Assembly: GCF_031877795.1 (NCBI RefSeq)
Contig: NC_133934.1
Location: forward strand, 26,353,716-26,417,715
Origin: Strix aluco
Lineage: Eukaryota; Chordata; Aves; Strigiformes; Strigidae
Direction: 5' to 3'
DNA: 64,000 nt
The notes below the pieces were generated by a model. That model saw nothing but the letters and a program-made list of their open reading frames with translations. It was not told where the DNA came from and did no database searches. Below, piece by piece: positions 1 to 13,094 of this stretch. A program made the position numbers and the translations under genes. Numbering within the stretch: position 1 is the stretch's first letter; the number at the start of each line of letters is the position of its first letter.

Positions 1-1796
1 GAATGTGGGAAATCTGACTAGACACTGGGGAAAAAATTACCGTGATAGTAGTCAAACACTTAAACAGATTGACCAGCAAGGTTGTAGAATCTGTATCCTT
101 GGAGATATTTTAAAACTCAAGTTCTTGAGCAACCTGCTCTCATTGGACCTGCTTTGAGCAGGAGGTAGGACTAGAGGCCGCCCAGGTGTCTCTTCCTACA
201 TGATTCTGTATTTCTAGTATAAGTTTGGTTTTTCATTACTGTGTTTTTTCTGTTTGTGAAAGAAAACATACAGACAGAAGCTCCAGCTCTGTTGCCACAC
301 CTGGTAAAACTTTCCCCTGTAAACAAATTGAAAAATTTTAAAGTAGACTTTTTAGTTCTGAAGTTCCCATTATTGTAAGACAATAATGAATCCTCTTCAA
401 ATCAGAGGCTGGGTTTTTCTGGTAGATGCAACACTGTTAGGGTTTTTAGGTTGAACAAGTTCTTGGTTGGAACCCTAAACATAGAACAGATATGAGATCC
501 ATAATGCTTCTTTAAGCTGCTTCTCTAAAATATGAAGATAATTTTCAGTTTAAAATAGTTGTTTGTGAGATCCTTTGTACATTCCCAAAAAGAATTTTGT
601 CTATAGTGTATTTCAAGACATGCCTGTAATTTTTCAGCAAGACAAGGTTTAGACCTGTTTCCTATAATTATATAAAAAGGATACTGAAATGCCATTACTG
701 TGCATCTTTGGTTTTCTTAATTCTGTCTATGGTGTATTTTGTTACATCTTCCAATTTGTACTGGAAAATAACGCAGAATGGGTTTGTAGATCTTTGCCTT
801 CAAATGAGTTTGTCTGTAAGTCACTTTTTTGGTAACTAAAAAGTAGTTGGCTCAAACCAAAATGCATTTACTAGAAAGTTTTAAGAAAACTGTTTATTAA
901 TCTCACTTCTAAAGTGATCTTTCTGAATTATTAGTTTACTTACAGTTTTACACCTGTTTATCTGAACCATGTAGCTGTTTTTCAAGTTCTATGAATATAA
1001 TTACCATTGCACTTTTAAGATCAGTATTACATAGATACTAATAAGCACTAGTATTATGAATATTACTTAAATCTGTGGTTCAAAATACTTAACATACGAT
1101 GTTAGTGATCGTTTGACCAGACCTATGAGTTGGCCAAATATTCGTAGTGGGAATATTCGTGCAGGGAGGCAAGAAAGTTCTATTGCTCATTCCTGTGTTC
1201 AGTTAGTGGTATTTTTTCATGTTAACATGTATCCAGTTGAGTCCAGATTTCTAGTGAATGGTCAACATTCTGCCACTAGAGTTGGCAGAATCCTAAAGAT
1301 TTTGGGATTAAGTGGAAAACCAAAAAATACTTGGTCTCCATTGAAGTCAGGCTCATTTGATTGTCTTTGGTAATCTCTTAAAAACCTGAGGAAAGAGAGC
1401 AGTCACTGGTTACAGGACTGGATCAGTTTAGGATTAGGGGTTAGGCCGCAGCTACCAGATGGTACCCTCTGACCACAACTGTTGGTGGACCTAAGGGGTA
1501 GTAGGAAGTAGCCAATCCTTTAACCTTCCCAGTCTCCCATTCATTCTTCTGTGCTTGTTTTCAGGAGTTTGGCTTTAATAGGAAGGAAGTGTACGAGTCC
1601 TAAGGTTAGTTCATTTTACTCAGTACGAAATGTAAATAAGTTAATGTTTTATCATAGTAAATTTGTGTAACTATAAACTGCAAGAAAGTGCTGGTTAGCA
1701 GCCCAATCCTGAGTTGTCTAATGGTTGCATTAAACTTGTTAAACTAGTGCAGGTACTTAGTGTAGTTCTTAAGTTTTTCACCTGTTAAACGATATA

Positions 1797-1852
1797 ATGG
1801 TTGGACTAGATGATCTCCAAGGTCTTTTCCAACCTAGATGATTCTGTGATTT
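1797..1852 (+). mobile_element. CR1 LINE 3' tail fragment
   Basis: The sequence carries the typical CR1 3' end: a GGTTGGACTAGATGATCT-like block, then a TCTTTTCCAACCTAGATGATTCTGTGAT-type end (shown here only in outline). Only the last 50-60 bases of the element remain, as expected of a strongly 5'-truncated LINE insertion. It lies in UBE2K intron 1 in the sense orientation. Confidence 0.8.
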
Positions 1853-3510
1853 CTAGCTTGTTTCATAATCCTAGTAAGGATTGTTGTTGTTACTATAGTT
1901 CATCACTTCTACACCAATAATTGCTACTGGTATTAAATTGAGAAAATGCTTTGAGTTAAACTTTGTCATTAATATGCAGACTTATCTTTTTGTCTCTGAC
2001 TAGGTAAAACTCTGCTGCAATTTAGATAAGGAAAATAAGCAATTTAGTTCTTCTATGGCAAAGAGTGTAACTTTTGATTAACAGTATTCTGTAAGACACT
2101 CTAGGGATGTAGTCTGCTTTTGCACTCCTGACTTATCTAGCATTTTCCCTTCAGATTGTATCAGTGTTAATACTCATAATATTTGAATTGGGAGCACTTG
2201 AATATGCTTGCCATGAGTATTTTATAAAATAGTATCTGCATAATAAATAAAGTACCTCTGTGAGCATCAAAAGTAACCTTGTTTGAGGACCAGATCTGTG
2301 TCGTGTTATTCTACTGTGTTATAACAGAATTGTACTAAGGCGATAGATTGCTCCTTTCTAGTCTGAGGTGTCTGCACAGGAGAGCAACATGAATATCCCT
2401 GGCTACAGAAGAAGCTTCATTCAGCACTTTTGCTTTATTGGACACCATAAAACTCAGTTATACTGTACAACTCCAATTTGGCTATGCTTATGTCTAAGAG
2501 AGCTGAGCTCATACTGTGTATCATTCTTCTGTTGGATTGCTAATAGGGGCTATCCTGTCTACCTTTGTTGTCCCAAGACATGTAGGAAACTAATTTTGTT
2601 CATTATTTCATCATTCTATTCACTATTAGCCAGTAAGATCAACAGTTCATCACGAACAGGAAGACTAATGGTTATGTAAGTCTAGTTACTTTAGAAAATC
2701 AAAGTTTAAGGTGATATGCCTTCAGATTCTAAAATAGGTTTCTACAGTGTTTTATGAAGGGGAAGGAAGAAACCTAAATTCATAGATGCATTAGTCTGTA
2801 TTTTACTTAAATAAGTAGTTCAAGCCAGATATGTATTGCTTTTTGTTTTTATCTGAAAGTGAACTGTGATAAAGTATTTTTAAGTTTTTGCTATGTTAGG
2901 ATGTTTTTAAGTACAGGAAGCTATTGTGAAATAAGGTAGCATATACAAATGGAAATCATGGTAGCTGTGTTGTATTTGCTCCCTTTCTGGATACTCTTAG
3001 AGCCTTCATGGTGTTCAGGTAAAACCTTCCACTTTGGAATTAACAGTGCCCATATGGGAAGCTCATACAGAAAAACTGTTCCGAGCTATTTCCACAAGTC
3101 TTCAAACTCTGGGATTGTGAGTGAATTAGCATAATTGATTTAAAATTGTCTGAATCCTGTGATTGCTTTATATGTAGAATTACTAGCAACCCAAGTAGGG
3201 TAGACTTCTGGGATTGACTGCAGAATCTGCATCAAATGGTTTTGTGTGTTTATAGAATGACTAATTGAAGCTATGGTTCAAACTGATTATTAAAGTGTAC
3301 TTTATCTGCAGGCTTTTTCAGTTGTTTTGCACGAAGGACAGAACTGTGCATAAAAAAGTAAGGAAAACGCATCTTGCATTCCTGCAAAATTGCTTGTTCA
3401 TTTAGACTTTCCTGAATGGGGCTATCCAGAACAGGATTCCCTTGCACTGTGCCCATTCTGAGACTGAGTATCTCAGTGGCACTCAATTAGGTTCAGGCAA
3501 CTCCTGCCCA

Positions 3511-4080
3511 GGACATGGACCTGCTCGAGCAGATTCTCCCCTTGTACTCTGCTTTTGTGAGACCCCACCTGCAGCACTGTGTCCAGCTCTGGGCCCCCCA
3601 ACATAAGAAGGACATGGACCTGCTCCAGCGGGTCCAGAGGAGGCCACGAAGATGTTCAGAGGGCTGGAGCACCTCCCTTATGAGGACAGGCTGAGAGAGT
3701 TGGGGTTGTTCAGCCTGGAGAAGAGAAGGCTCTGGGGAGACCTTACAGCAGCCTTCCAGTACTTAAAGGGGGCTACAGGAAAGATGGGGAGGGACTTTTT
3801 ATCAGGGAGTGAAGTGATTGGATGAGGGGTAATGGTTTTAAACTGAAAGAGGGTAGATTTAGATGAGATGTATGGAAGAAATTCTTTACTGTGAGGATGG
3901 TGAGCCGCTGGAACGGGTTGCCCCGAGAAGTTGTGGCTGCTGCCTCCCTGGAAGTGTTCAAGGCCAGGTTGGATGGGGCTTTGAGCAACCTGGTCTAGTG
4001 GAAGGTGTCCCTGCCCATGGCAGGGCGGTTGGAACTAGACAATCTTTAAGGTCCCTTCCAACCCCAGCCATCCTGTGATT
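3511..4080 (+). mobile_element. CR1 LINE, 5'-truncated 3' end
   Basis: About 550 bases match the end of the CR1 reverse-transcriptase frame and its 3' UTR. In order there is a GTGTCCAGCTCTGGGCCCC block, a GAGGACAGGCTGAGAGAG block, the region corresponding to FSLEKRR, the segment around TGGAACGGGTTGCCCCGAG, and the tail CTTTAAGGTCCCTTCCAACC. Frames are broken by indels. The left end is unusual: about 20 bases at 3511-3530 nearly repeat 3610-3629 inside the element. It lies in intron 1 of UBE2K in the sense orientation. Confidence 0.92.
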
Positions 4081-7000
4081 AATGCTCCTAGGTACTGTAA
4101 ATATCTTGTGTAGTTAAACATAGACTATGACTGTAGGGGCCCTTACACCAATAGGGATGAAAGTGTAAGTAAACTGTTATGTACACTGGTTTCATGGCAT
4201 AGCTTTATCAGTTTAACCACACTATCCCTGAGTGAGACAAGCAATGATTGTATAACTGCACTTAGGGCTTATGCCAGCACAGCTGTGTCAGTTACACCTC
4301 TGCGTGTCCATGACTGATGCAGCGATTTTGTCAGAAATAGTTCAGACGGACACTAGAGCTGAAGTTTCAAAATTCTTCGAAGTTGTCCTAAGGCAGTGCC
4401 AAGAAGCAGTGTCACATTCCTCCTGCCGCCTGGTCTCCTTTTCCCGCTTTTGTGATCCTTCTCTTACTTGCAGTGTTTGTGTTGAATCAAATCAGGGAGT
4501 TGGGTTAAAATGAAGGAACTTTCTTACTAAGTTTTAATTAGGATGCTTCCTGCACCATTGTACAACCACTTGCACAAAATCCTGCCCCCTCTTTTACATT
4601 AGTTTTACCAGGACCAGGAGGAAAGTGGGACCTTGGCAGCTGTTAGACTGGGCTAAGTCGCTGTGAAAGTACAGTGTCTTATGTTTTTTGGTGAAGTGAT
4701 ATTTTAGCAGCTGAACATTAGCAAGAATAGGTATTTAGATACTGTAAATAAAAAAGTTTTACTAAAACTTGGTGATGTTCCAGGTCTAACTCCTTGTAAA
4801 ATGAAGACTTTTTAATATTTGAGATGTTTTGTGTTCTGACAGGAAAAAAAAATCTCTCAGTATTGTTCTTGTATGTAAACACATGTAATAATACAGAATT
4901 GTAAGGTTGGCACAGGTTTAGTCTCTTGTTAAGACATTTTATTAAACAATCTTAAGATGCATTTAATAGGTAAAACCGTGATAAATACGAAAATTCTAGT
5001 CTGAGTCTATTACCGGTACTACAGAATTCACACAGTATTTATATTTGTAGCTCATTGGATGTATTAAAATACAGGTTACGTATTAGTAACATATTGATCA
5101 GTAAATGAAAAAAATAGCATGCAAAAATAATCTCACATTTTTATGAAAGCAGACATAACTAGGAAATACATGTGAATGCAGTGAGATGAAATAGAATGTG
5201 AACTGCGGAAGAACTTCAAGACTGAAATTGGTAGTAGAGTCAAAGAATGTTGGAGCGTTTTAAGAAAATGCATTTCTTTGTATTGACCTTTTCTTATCTA
5301 GGAAAACTGCTCTTTAATGTGCTTTAGACAGACTTCTTTCTTCTCCTTGCCCTGCCCCAAACATTTGCTTGTTTCACAGATGAGCGTTGCTCTGCTTTGA
5401 AGGTCAGCAAGAGCACTCTCTGAGAATGCAAATGTGATCTGCTGATCTCAACTAATAGTGCAGTGTGTGTACTTCATAGCCGTGACTGTGGTAATTATGT
5501 GACATTTCTGCTTCTCTTTTTAATAATAACAAGCTCAGACTCTGGAGATGCACTTGATTCCAGCTTTTAAGCTGGAGTGAGTCTGAAGGGAATACTTCCA
5601 AATTGTTGAACTATTCCCTCTTGCTTTGGTAGCTCTTTGTAACTGGGGGGGAAATAAAATCAACAATTGTACACACGTCAATATTTTTGAAGTTGAATTT
5701 GCCATTTTACTGCAGGACAGTGTTCTGCACTTTGCTTCCTAGTGGTGATATATCCTGCTTTTTTGCTGTTTTTCCATTTCTTGCAAAAGCATGAGCTAAG
5801 CAGATACAATGTACTTATCCTGAGCTACACTGGGGTAGCAAAGGGTTAAGAAGGTAGAGTGTTCGTTTGAAAAGAAGTAAGGCCAGGGAGATGAGAGTAG
5901 AGGCTCCTAGTTGACTACTTAAGACAGCAGCCTAAGAGGTGAGCTTTTGTTAGGATCCTCCCTCTCTGGCATACCAGGGAAGTGGAGAGAGATGAATCAT
6001 TTCGGCTAATGGTATCGTAGCAAAAGAGTGTAAGAAAATAACGTGGCAATTATGGCAAAACAAAATGACTTTGAATATTTATCCACAGATTTGCAAGGTG
6101 TTGGTAAATAGGATAAGAACGAACTTGGTTTTGTTTTTTAAGTTATTAATTTAAATAATTGTTTAATGACGTAAACTGCTACTGAAAGGTTGGATTTTTC
6201 TGCTCAACACTTATGCTGACTCAGAGTACTCATGGCCTTTTGCAAAAATAGCGTTATATGGATTTCATTATGATAGTCAATCAGATGATCTTTTCCTATA
6301 ACTCCCTTGAGAGATATGTTCATGCCAGATTTTGGTGTAGACTGTTGTGATAGACTATAAAATGGGGGGGAGGGTAAGAAGGGTTTTATGAGACACTAGT
6401 AACTTTATAATACCATAGATTAATTTTGCTAGCATGGCTTCAGACTAGGGTGAAATATTTCTTACTTAATTTGGCTTATTAAATATTGATCCTTGTAGAG
6501 TAAGTATAAAATGTTTAGATGTTCAAAAGTACCTACTTTGCATTTCTAAATCATAGCTGTATTAAAGAAGTAACTAAATTTTGATTAAATTTTAGGTAGG
6601 TTAAAAATTGTTTATTGCCAATTTACCTCACAGAGGCATAAAAAAATAATTTTAAAGTTCTGTCTGAAAGATACATAATTTTTTTGTTGGTGTGATTGAG
6701 AAATAATTAGTGATAGAAAACATTTTGTTTTGCATGCCCTCCCTTGCAAGTGAGTGGAATTTGTCCTTGGTTGAGAAAATTCTGGATACATTTTTCAAAT
6801 TTATTCTTTAGTATTTGCCAAAATCTTGACATGTACATTCTTTAACATTTTTGTCACTTCTTGGAACTTTTCCTTAATGTCTAAGTTGCTAGTCATAAAG
6901 CACTAAATGGTTACAGAGTTTTAATACTTAGCTGCTTTTATTACAGCTCGATTTGTTTATTTATACACATCATTTATCACTTATGTGTGTCTTTTCAGGT

Positions 7001-9439
7001 TAGGGTTTTTCTGTTGTTTTTTGGGGAGGGTTATATACAATGTTTCTAGAGTTTTCTGTGGGTTATTTTCTGTAAAAACAAAGTAAATTAACAGAAAATA
7101 GTAGTACTTTATCTGGTATAGAGTATGTTCCCTTTAAGATGGAGGAAAATCAAGTTACAGGACCTATGAAATCAGACTGAAGGTATGCTGTATAGAATAG
7201 TGGAATATACAGGAATTGTTGTATAGAATAGTGGAATTTTGTGATTATTCAGAAGTAACCATTGTGTTTTAAATTCCGAATGTAATTCTTTTTAAAGTAG
7301 GTTGGCTTTTTTGTTTGTGTGTTTGGTTTTTGTTTTTATAAATCCTTATTTACATCTCAGCATTTATACCCAATGATACTTGATACGAATTTTGCACATG
7401 GCATCTGAATATGTAAGGTGAGACAGATACACTTAGAACATACAAGTAATAATTCATTTTGACACTTATTATTTTTATTCTTTTTATTATTATAATATAA
7501 TTCACTTAAAAATAATATTTTTAAGAAAGAAATGTGCTGAATTGAAGCTATTAATATTGCTAATAAACATAAATTTTTTTCCTTCTTTTGTTCTGACCTC
7601 AACAGTTTAAAACATAGTATGTATGCTGGCAGATGTACAGTAGAGAATTTGGCTGGTTAAGTTTCTTTAGAGTAATTTTATTATGCAGGGATCAAAGGTA
7701 TAATGTTAGGATAATGTCATGGGGGGAGTAGGTACAGCTGGTTCGTTTTAGAATAACCTCACTCAAATTTTCTTTTTTGTATGCCATCATCATTTGGTAT
7801 TAAGTTCATAATGTATTTTGTAGCCAAGGCTGACATGGAAGTGTGAGGGAAATATTTAAAAACATCTTATTCCTGCATTTTTGGTTAAAACTACCAGTAT
7901 CTATCCATACATTGCCAGCTCTGATAATAGGCATTTTTGTGCTGATTACTTGAGGTTAACTTTTTTCTGATAGCCTATGTATCAAAATAACTGTAGAATT
8001 TTGAGGCTTTTTAGAAAGCATAAAAAATTCTGATGCACTTGTAATTCCTACTTCTAAAACCAAAAATTTCATCCACCTTGAGTCTTCAGGAAGTAGACTT
8101 ATCTCAAGATCAAACTTGAAATGTTTGGTGTTTTTTTCCTTAGTAAATGTAGTAAATAGTATTTTATATGTGGGAAAGAAATGTTTAGTACAACAGTGCA
8201 ATTTTTATCATCTTGTTTTAATGTTCTTCTGTGATATTGAGATGTTCCAGTTTTGTCTTGGCTCTCTTTGCTTTTTATCTTTTTTTATCATTTTCTTTTA
8301 ATTAGTGAAGAAAAAATTTGATTTTTAAGAGTGGAGGTATGGGACTAGTGAAGAGGGTGATAGGCCATGAATAACACATAAATAATAGTTTGTTTTAAAG
8401 GCAGATTGGAAAAGAGAGAAGGAGATGGCATGGAAGGCTCAGAAAAAAGGGTGGATTAACTGCCTAAAGAAGGCAGGCCCCTCTGAGGGACTCCTTGTTA
8501 AGGCCTGTATGCTAAGGTGATTAAAAAGAACAGAAAAGCTTGTTGTCTGCTGAGAGTAATATTACAAGGTCCAGAGCTGCTCTCTACAAGGATTTTAGAA
8601 GTAGAGAAGGACATGTGTGACTTCCAAGTTTCTGCTGGAGTGGATTGTGTGTTCTACACAGGGAAGATATTCAGATATAAAACTAGACAGTGTAATTCTA
8701 GATAATTTTTTTAAAGAGGAGGCAGGCAAAGACAAGTCAAAATATTACCGATCAATAGCTACTGTGATAAATGTGCTTGAGTGTTCAGTCTTTGAGAGAT
8801 GCTCACAGAATGACTCTTCTTGAAGGATGAATTGCTTTAGGTTTCTTTTTCGAGATAAGGCTTTTGTAATGGATGAAAGTGCCTTATATGAATCTTCCCC
8901 AACTTTTCTGCCTCACGCCTTTAGTTTAATCTCCATGCTTAGGTTTAATCTTCGCAAGGCAAAACAAAATTGGGTAAGCATGACTATAGCAATGCATAAA
9001 GAGTCTCAGCAGTTGCAGTGGTCTTAAAGACAATGAATCTTTTGACTAGAACCCTAGGGTGAAGCAGAGGATGCGTTTAAAAAGGAAAAAGGTTATGCAT
9101 AATCTGACTAGAATATGAAGGAAAAAAGGTGAGGGAATGGCATAATGCATAGTGTAGTATGTTGCATTAACACTCCTTTGTCTCTTTTTTTTTTTTTTGG
9201 TGGTGTTCAAAATTATTTTCAGGTGTGATGATGGGAAGTTCTGTTGGTGTAGTATTGGACTTGTAGATTCCTAGAAAAGGATTCTGATGTCGGTGGAGTG
9301 TTCTCATGTTGGCGAGAAATGCTAGTGGGAACTGCATTGTTACAGAATTTAACTTCTTTGAGATTATGGAAATAAATGCTGCTGGTGATGGCATGGGACA
9401 TATTTCAGGAGTTGCTCACCCAGTAATTTAGTCACCAAA

Positions 9440-9580
9440 CTGTTACTGAATCAACAGGAGGTGATGCTATTTTAGATTTGGTATAGAAGTGTAATGAGGT
9501 CTTTGCAGAAGAGCTGCTACTGGAGAATCAACTGTGTTGTGAGATCACAAGCTGATTCATAAATTCTGTGCTAAGATCAT
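9440..9580 (+). mobile_element. very old LINE relic, endonuclease-end like
   Basis: One plus-strand frame from about 9463 reads GDAILDLV, a stop, then KCNEVFAEELLLEN and further residues. This resembles the LDLVLTN...GDV segment that joins the endonuclease and reverse-transcriptase regions of CR1/L2-type LINEs. Two stop codons interrupt it. Assignment rests on one short motif, so it is tentative. Confidence 0.3.
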
Positions 9581-10979
9581 TGGTGTCAGAGGCATGCTTT
9601 TGGAGAACTCTGCTGTTGGTAACATTTTAGAGACAGCTCAGATGATTATGGTGGAGGCCAGGGATTTATTCTGCTAAAGCTGTTAAAATTAAGTAATTTT
9701 ATCTTATGTGATTCTCATTAAGGAGAAATATTGTAGGAAAACACTCCAGATTTAATTGGATGAATAATCACTTCAGTATAGTTACTGCTCCAGGGTTGAA
9801 GGAAAAAGCAGGAATTGCATCTTGAAAAAGATGAGTTGCACCATGAAAAGTCTTATCAGAAGACATGAAAAAAATTCTTCAGCTATGTCAATTTTAAAAA
9901 TGCATTTGTTTTATGGAGAATGGTAGAATTTAAGCATGAACCCCAAATAAATTAATCCTTACACTGGTACAGTGTAATACAGCCTGCCATTTTTCTTCAA
10001 GGTTCTGTACAAAGGAAATAAGGGTATGGGGATAGCTACAGCTGTAGTAATAAAAGCAGTCAGGTGGGGAACAAAGATCACTGACTCTTGAAAGAAACTG
10101 AGTTCAGCAATTGGGGGTGGGGTGGGGGGTGTTTTACTAAATTTACGGAGTCAGTAAGATTTGTTGTGAAAAACAGCTGGTGTGGTACTAATTGAAATTG
10201 AATATCCAGGCTGCTCCAACAGTGTGCAGAGCACTGGAGAAAAGTAAAATGCTAAGTAGAAAATTAAACAAGCTGCAGCATGGGTTAACCATAGATTCTG
10301 TCATTGGAATTCATCCCTTTTGCTATTGTTTCAGTCCCCGACATGGAAAGTTCTGGGTTCACTTGCAAAGAACAAGAACTCCTGCTGTCAGCTTGGGGCT
10401 TACCAGGTGAAGTTGACTGAGGGAGAGCAGGAGAACCTGAGTAAACCTTAGAATGACTGCATTACCTGAGCAGGTAGTTTTGGTGATTTGTTAACTGTAT
10501 TGTTTTTTTAAACCGATGTGCTGCTTTGTGAATTAAGAAGTAGTACACAGGGGCAGTGTCTCTGAGAAAGCACCGTGCAGTCACTGAAGAGGATGAAAAC
10601 TTCCGTAGGAAGCCTTGCTGGGACTCTGTCACTTGATCTAAGCCTCATGTCATGCTGCCACAGAAGGGAAATTTAATTTAATGTTAGGTTATGCTGGTTA
10701 TAATGTATTTTCAGTGAATGCAGCAGAGTGTTTGTGGCACTGATTCTGAGACTTCATCTAAATTCCTTTATGTAGGGCTAGTTAGGTGATCAAAGGATGT
10801 AGGGTGAGGAATTTTTTAAAAAATTAGTATGGTGAGATTAAAGTTTTAGCTTGTTTAGAGCAAAATTAAGGCTGAAAAGGGAAATGAGTATAAATACCCT
10901 ATATTTTGCAGGGGAATAAATACTAGAGATACAAAGAAACTTGCTGAAGCTGGGAAACAATGCTGTCACAAGTGGGCGT

Positions 10980-11120
10980 AAATAGATTATAACTGTACCT
11001 AAATTGTGGTTTAGAAAGCTTTTAACAATTGTAAGGTGGTGGAATGAGCTGCCAGTTGGAATAGTGAGAGCAACAAACTTAAAAGGCGGCTTGGAAAGCT
11101 TGCAAGAGGAGTGTTTTGCC
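10980..11120 (+). mobile_element. very old LINE 3' relic
   Basis: The block around AAGGTGGTGGAATGAGCTGCC, followed by a GGCTTGGAAAGC-like run, resembles the segment near the 3' end of old CR1/L2 elements that encodes the conserved V-x-x-WN-x-LP motif. It is degenerate and short. With the piece at 9440-9580 it may mark one decayed element in intron 1. Confidence 0.3.
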
Positions 11121-12049
11121 TATGATTGAGTTTGGATTCAGAGAGGGAGTTTCTTACAGTGTCTGGCTGTTGGAGAGGGCTGTCTCTCTGGGACAGTCTG
11201 TCCTTCTGCTGCTCAGTATTATGAAAACAAAGCTTTGAAAGAAAACTGTTTCAGTTGCTCTCTGGTAAGACAACTTATATGAACAGTAGCGGGAAAGAAA
11301 ATAAATCTAAAATATGTTTAAAACCATAATTTCATCAGTTCTGTTAATAACTTTTTTCTCTGATGTCTGTCTTAGCTAAGGTAATGAAAGACAATGCAAG
11401 ATCTGATGCTGAGCTTAAAACAAAAAGTTGATAAAATATAAATTAGTAAAACAGAACCATTACATTTAGTATTTAACTGGGTTTTGAGCATGGCACATTC
11501 TTAATTCATACTGTGGTTGAATCTTTGTTTTTTTGAAGTGCAGTACTTGGCCTCAACTATGCAGTTGCAGGTGTTGCCTTGTTTGTGTGGGCTGAAAGGT
11601 TCTTACCCAAGTTTTAAAGGCAAATATGTGTAACTATAGATGTAAAAAGCTCTCAAATCACTATTGGATAATTTAATGGCACTTTTAATTAGGGTCTTTT
11701 ACGTGGTGAAACTTTTACTTAACTTTGTTGTTTCTTTATATCTGTGAGCATCTCTGGTCCGAAGATCACCTTCTTTGGTGGGGGGGCTCTGAATCTGTAG
11801 AACATTTACAGGAAGGAAATAGAGGTAATCTCCCAGCTGTTGTTTGGTCAATTCTGCATCCTTAACGTCATTGGTAGCTTCAAGAACCAGTTAATAGCAA
11901 CCATTAGCTTTATCTGACTTAACTCTTCTCTCATGGCTGTTAGCAACCAGGTTTACTCTGAGGGAGAAGAGAAGCACAGCTGCACAGGACTTCTTGGTGT
12001 AAAACTAGTTGGAACAATTTTAAAGGATCTGGGAACATGGTATGAGGTT

Positions 12050-12066
12050 GGGGGGGGGGGGGGGGG
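12050..12066 (+). repeat. poly-G run (17 G)
   Basis: An uninterrupted run of 17 G is followed by an A-rich stretch. It lies about 0.95 kb before UBE2K exon 2. Such runs are length-unstable and error-prone in sequencing. Confidence 0.95.
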
Positions 12067-13000
12067 AGAAAAAAATAAAAAAACCTCAAAGGATTCAGAA
12101 AATCTGTATTGCAGTCAGTGAGCATGGTATACAGAAGTAGCAGAATGGATAAACGTGTAATTATGTACCTTTAAAAACTTTATGGTATATTTTTCGAAAA
12201 GGGGATTCTGCTTTGCATCCCCCCCCAAAATTTTACTGGCTGGGAGATTTGTGTGAATTTCACTAACACTGCTCTCTGGACTTGGAAAGCAAATTCAATG
12301 GAATGAGTAGCTCTGGCTAAACACTTCTGAGAATCAGTTTCTGGAAAACATATGTTTTTTTCAGTGTCAAAATACAGTGTTTTTATTTTGTAGGCAAGTT
12401 GATATGGGGTGTGAAAATGTTGAGGAGGTGACAATGAAATTCAAGTGTATAAATAAATTGTACCTTATGCCTAAATATTAAAGATAAACATATTCTTAAG
12501 CAAGACTACAGTATTCTGTTCAGATCATCATATTGTTTAAAAATAGTGAGCACTCCATTTGGGGAAGTCTTACTGTATTCCAGTGAAAGTGACAATCATT
12601 TCTACTATTAATTAAATTGCTCTAAACAAGAAAAAAGCCAATGTGTGACATGGTCAATTTAATTTCATAGTTTAAGATATGTAGAAATAACATCTGATTT
12701 GAAAGATCATGGTCTTTTTAAAATGTAATCAACTTAAATATTTAACTTAAGATATTATATTGCTGGGTTGCTTTGCTTATTTTAGTGATAATATAAAATT
12801 ATTGAAATTTCTAATGCTTCACAAATAGTCCATTTTTAATGAAGTAAAATTCCAAATGGAAGATAGCTATTCACTATATTTTAATATTTTTATTTATTTT
12901 TTACAAGCTGCTACTTTAAAAATTTAAAATACCATATTTGGGGGAAATCTGTATGTCAAATGCTTACTTACGATTCTTTGTTTCTCTGTTTATTTTTAAG

Positions 13001-13094
13001 ACGAGCAAAAATCAAATTAAAGTAGATCTTGTAGATGAGAATTTTACAGAATTAAGAGGAGAAATAGCAGGACCTCCGGACACACCGTATGAAG
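13001..13094 (+). CDS. UBE2K: UBE2K exon 2 (residues 22-53)
   Basis: This exon encodes the start of the UBC fold of ubiquitin-conjugating enzyme E2 K (also called HIP2 or E2-25K), reading TSKNQIKVDLVDENF then ELRGEIAGPPDTPYEG. The protein takes ubiquitin from an E1 as a thioester and builds Lys48-linked chains in cytosol and nucleus. The exon is 94 bases: it opens in phase 0 after an AG acceptor at 12999-13000 and ends after the first base of the Gly53 codon. The next exon supplies GT, giving GAA GGT GGA. The donor is therefore GAAG followed by GCAAGT, a GC donor rather than GT. Exon 1, expected to encode about 21 residues, is outside the window. Confidence 0.97.

Larger units (their letters stand above)
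1..13000 (+). other. UBE2K: UBE2K intron 1 (3' part)
   Basis: No coding exon is visible here. The stretch precedes UBE2K exon 2, whose first codon corresponds to residue 22, so the first exon must lie upstream of the window. It ends with a pyrimidine-rich run and TAAG at 12991-13000, a normal acceptor. It contains CR1 pieces at 1797-1852 and 3532-4080, weak LINE relics near 9440-9580 and 10980-11120, a poly-T run at about 9185-9201 and a 17-base G run at 12050-12066. Open frames up to about 100 codons occur but have no splice context or recognisable protein similarity, so I treat them as chance. Confidence 0.85.

Noticed and set aside
8714..8800. Frame reading KYYRSIATVINVLECSVFE, resembling a LINE RT start
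   Set aside because: It lies upstream of the endonuclease-like piece at 9463, which is the wrong order for one element, and the match is short.
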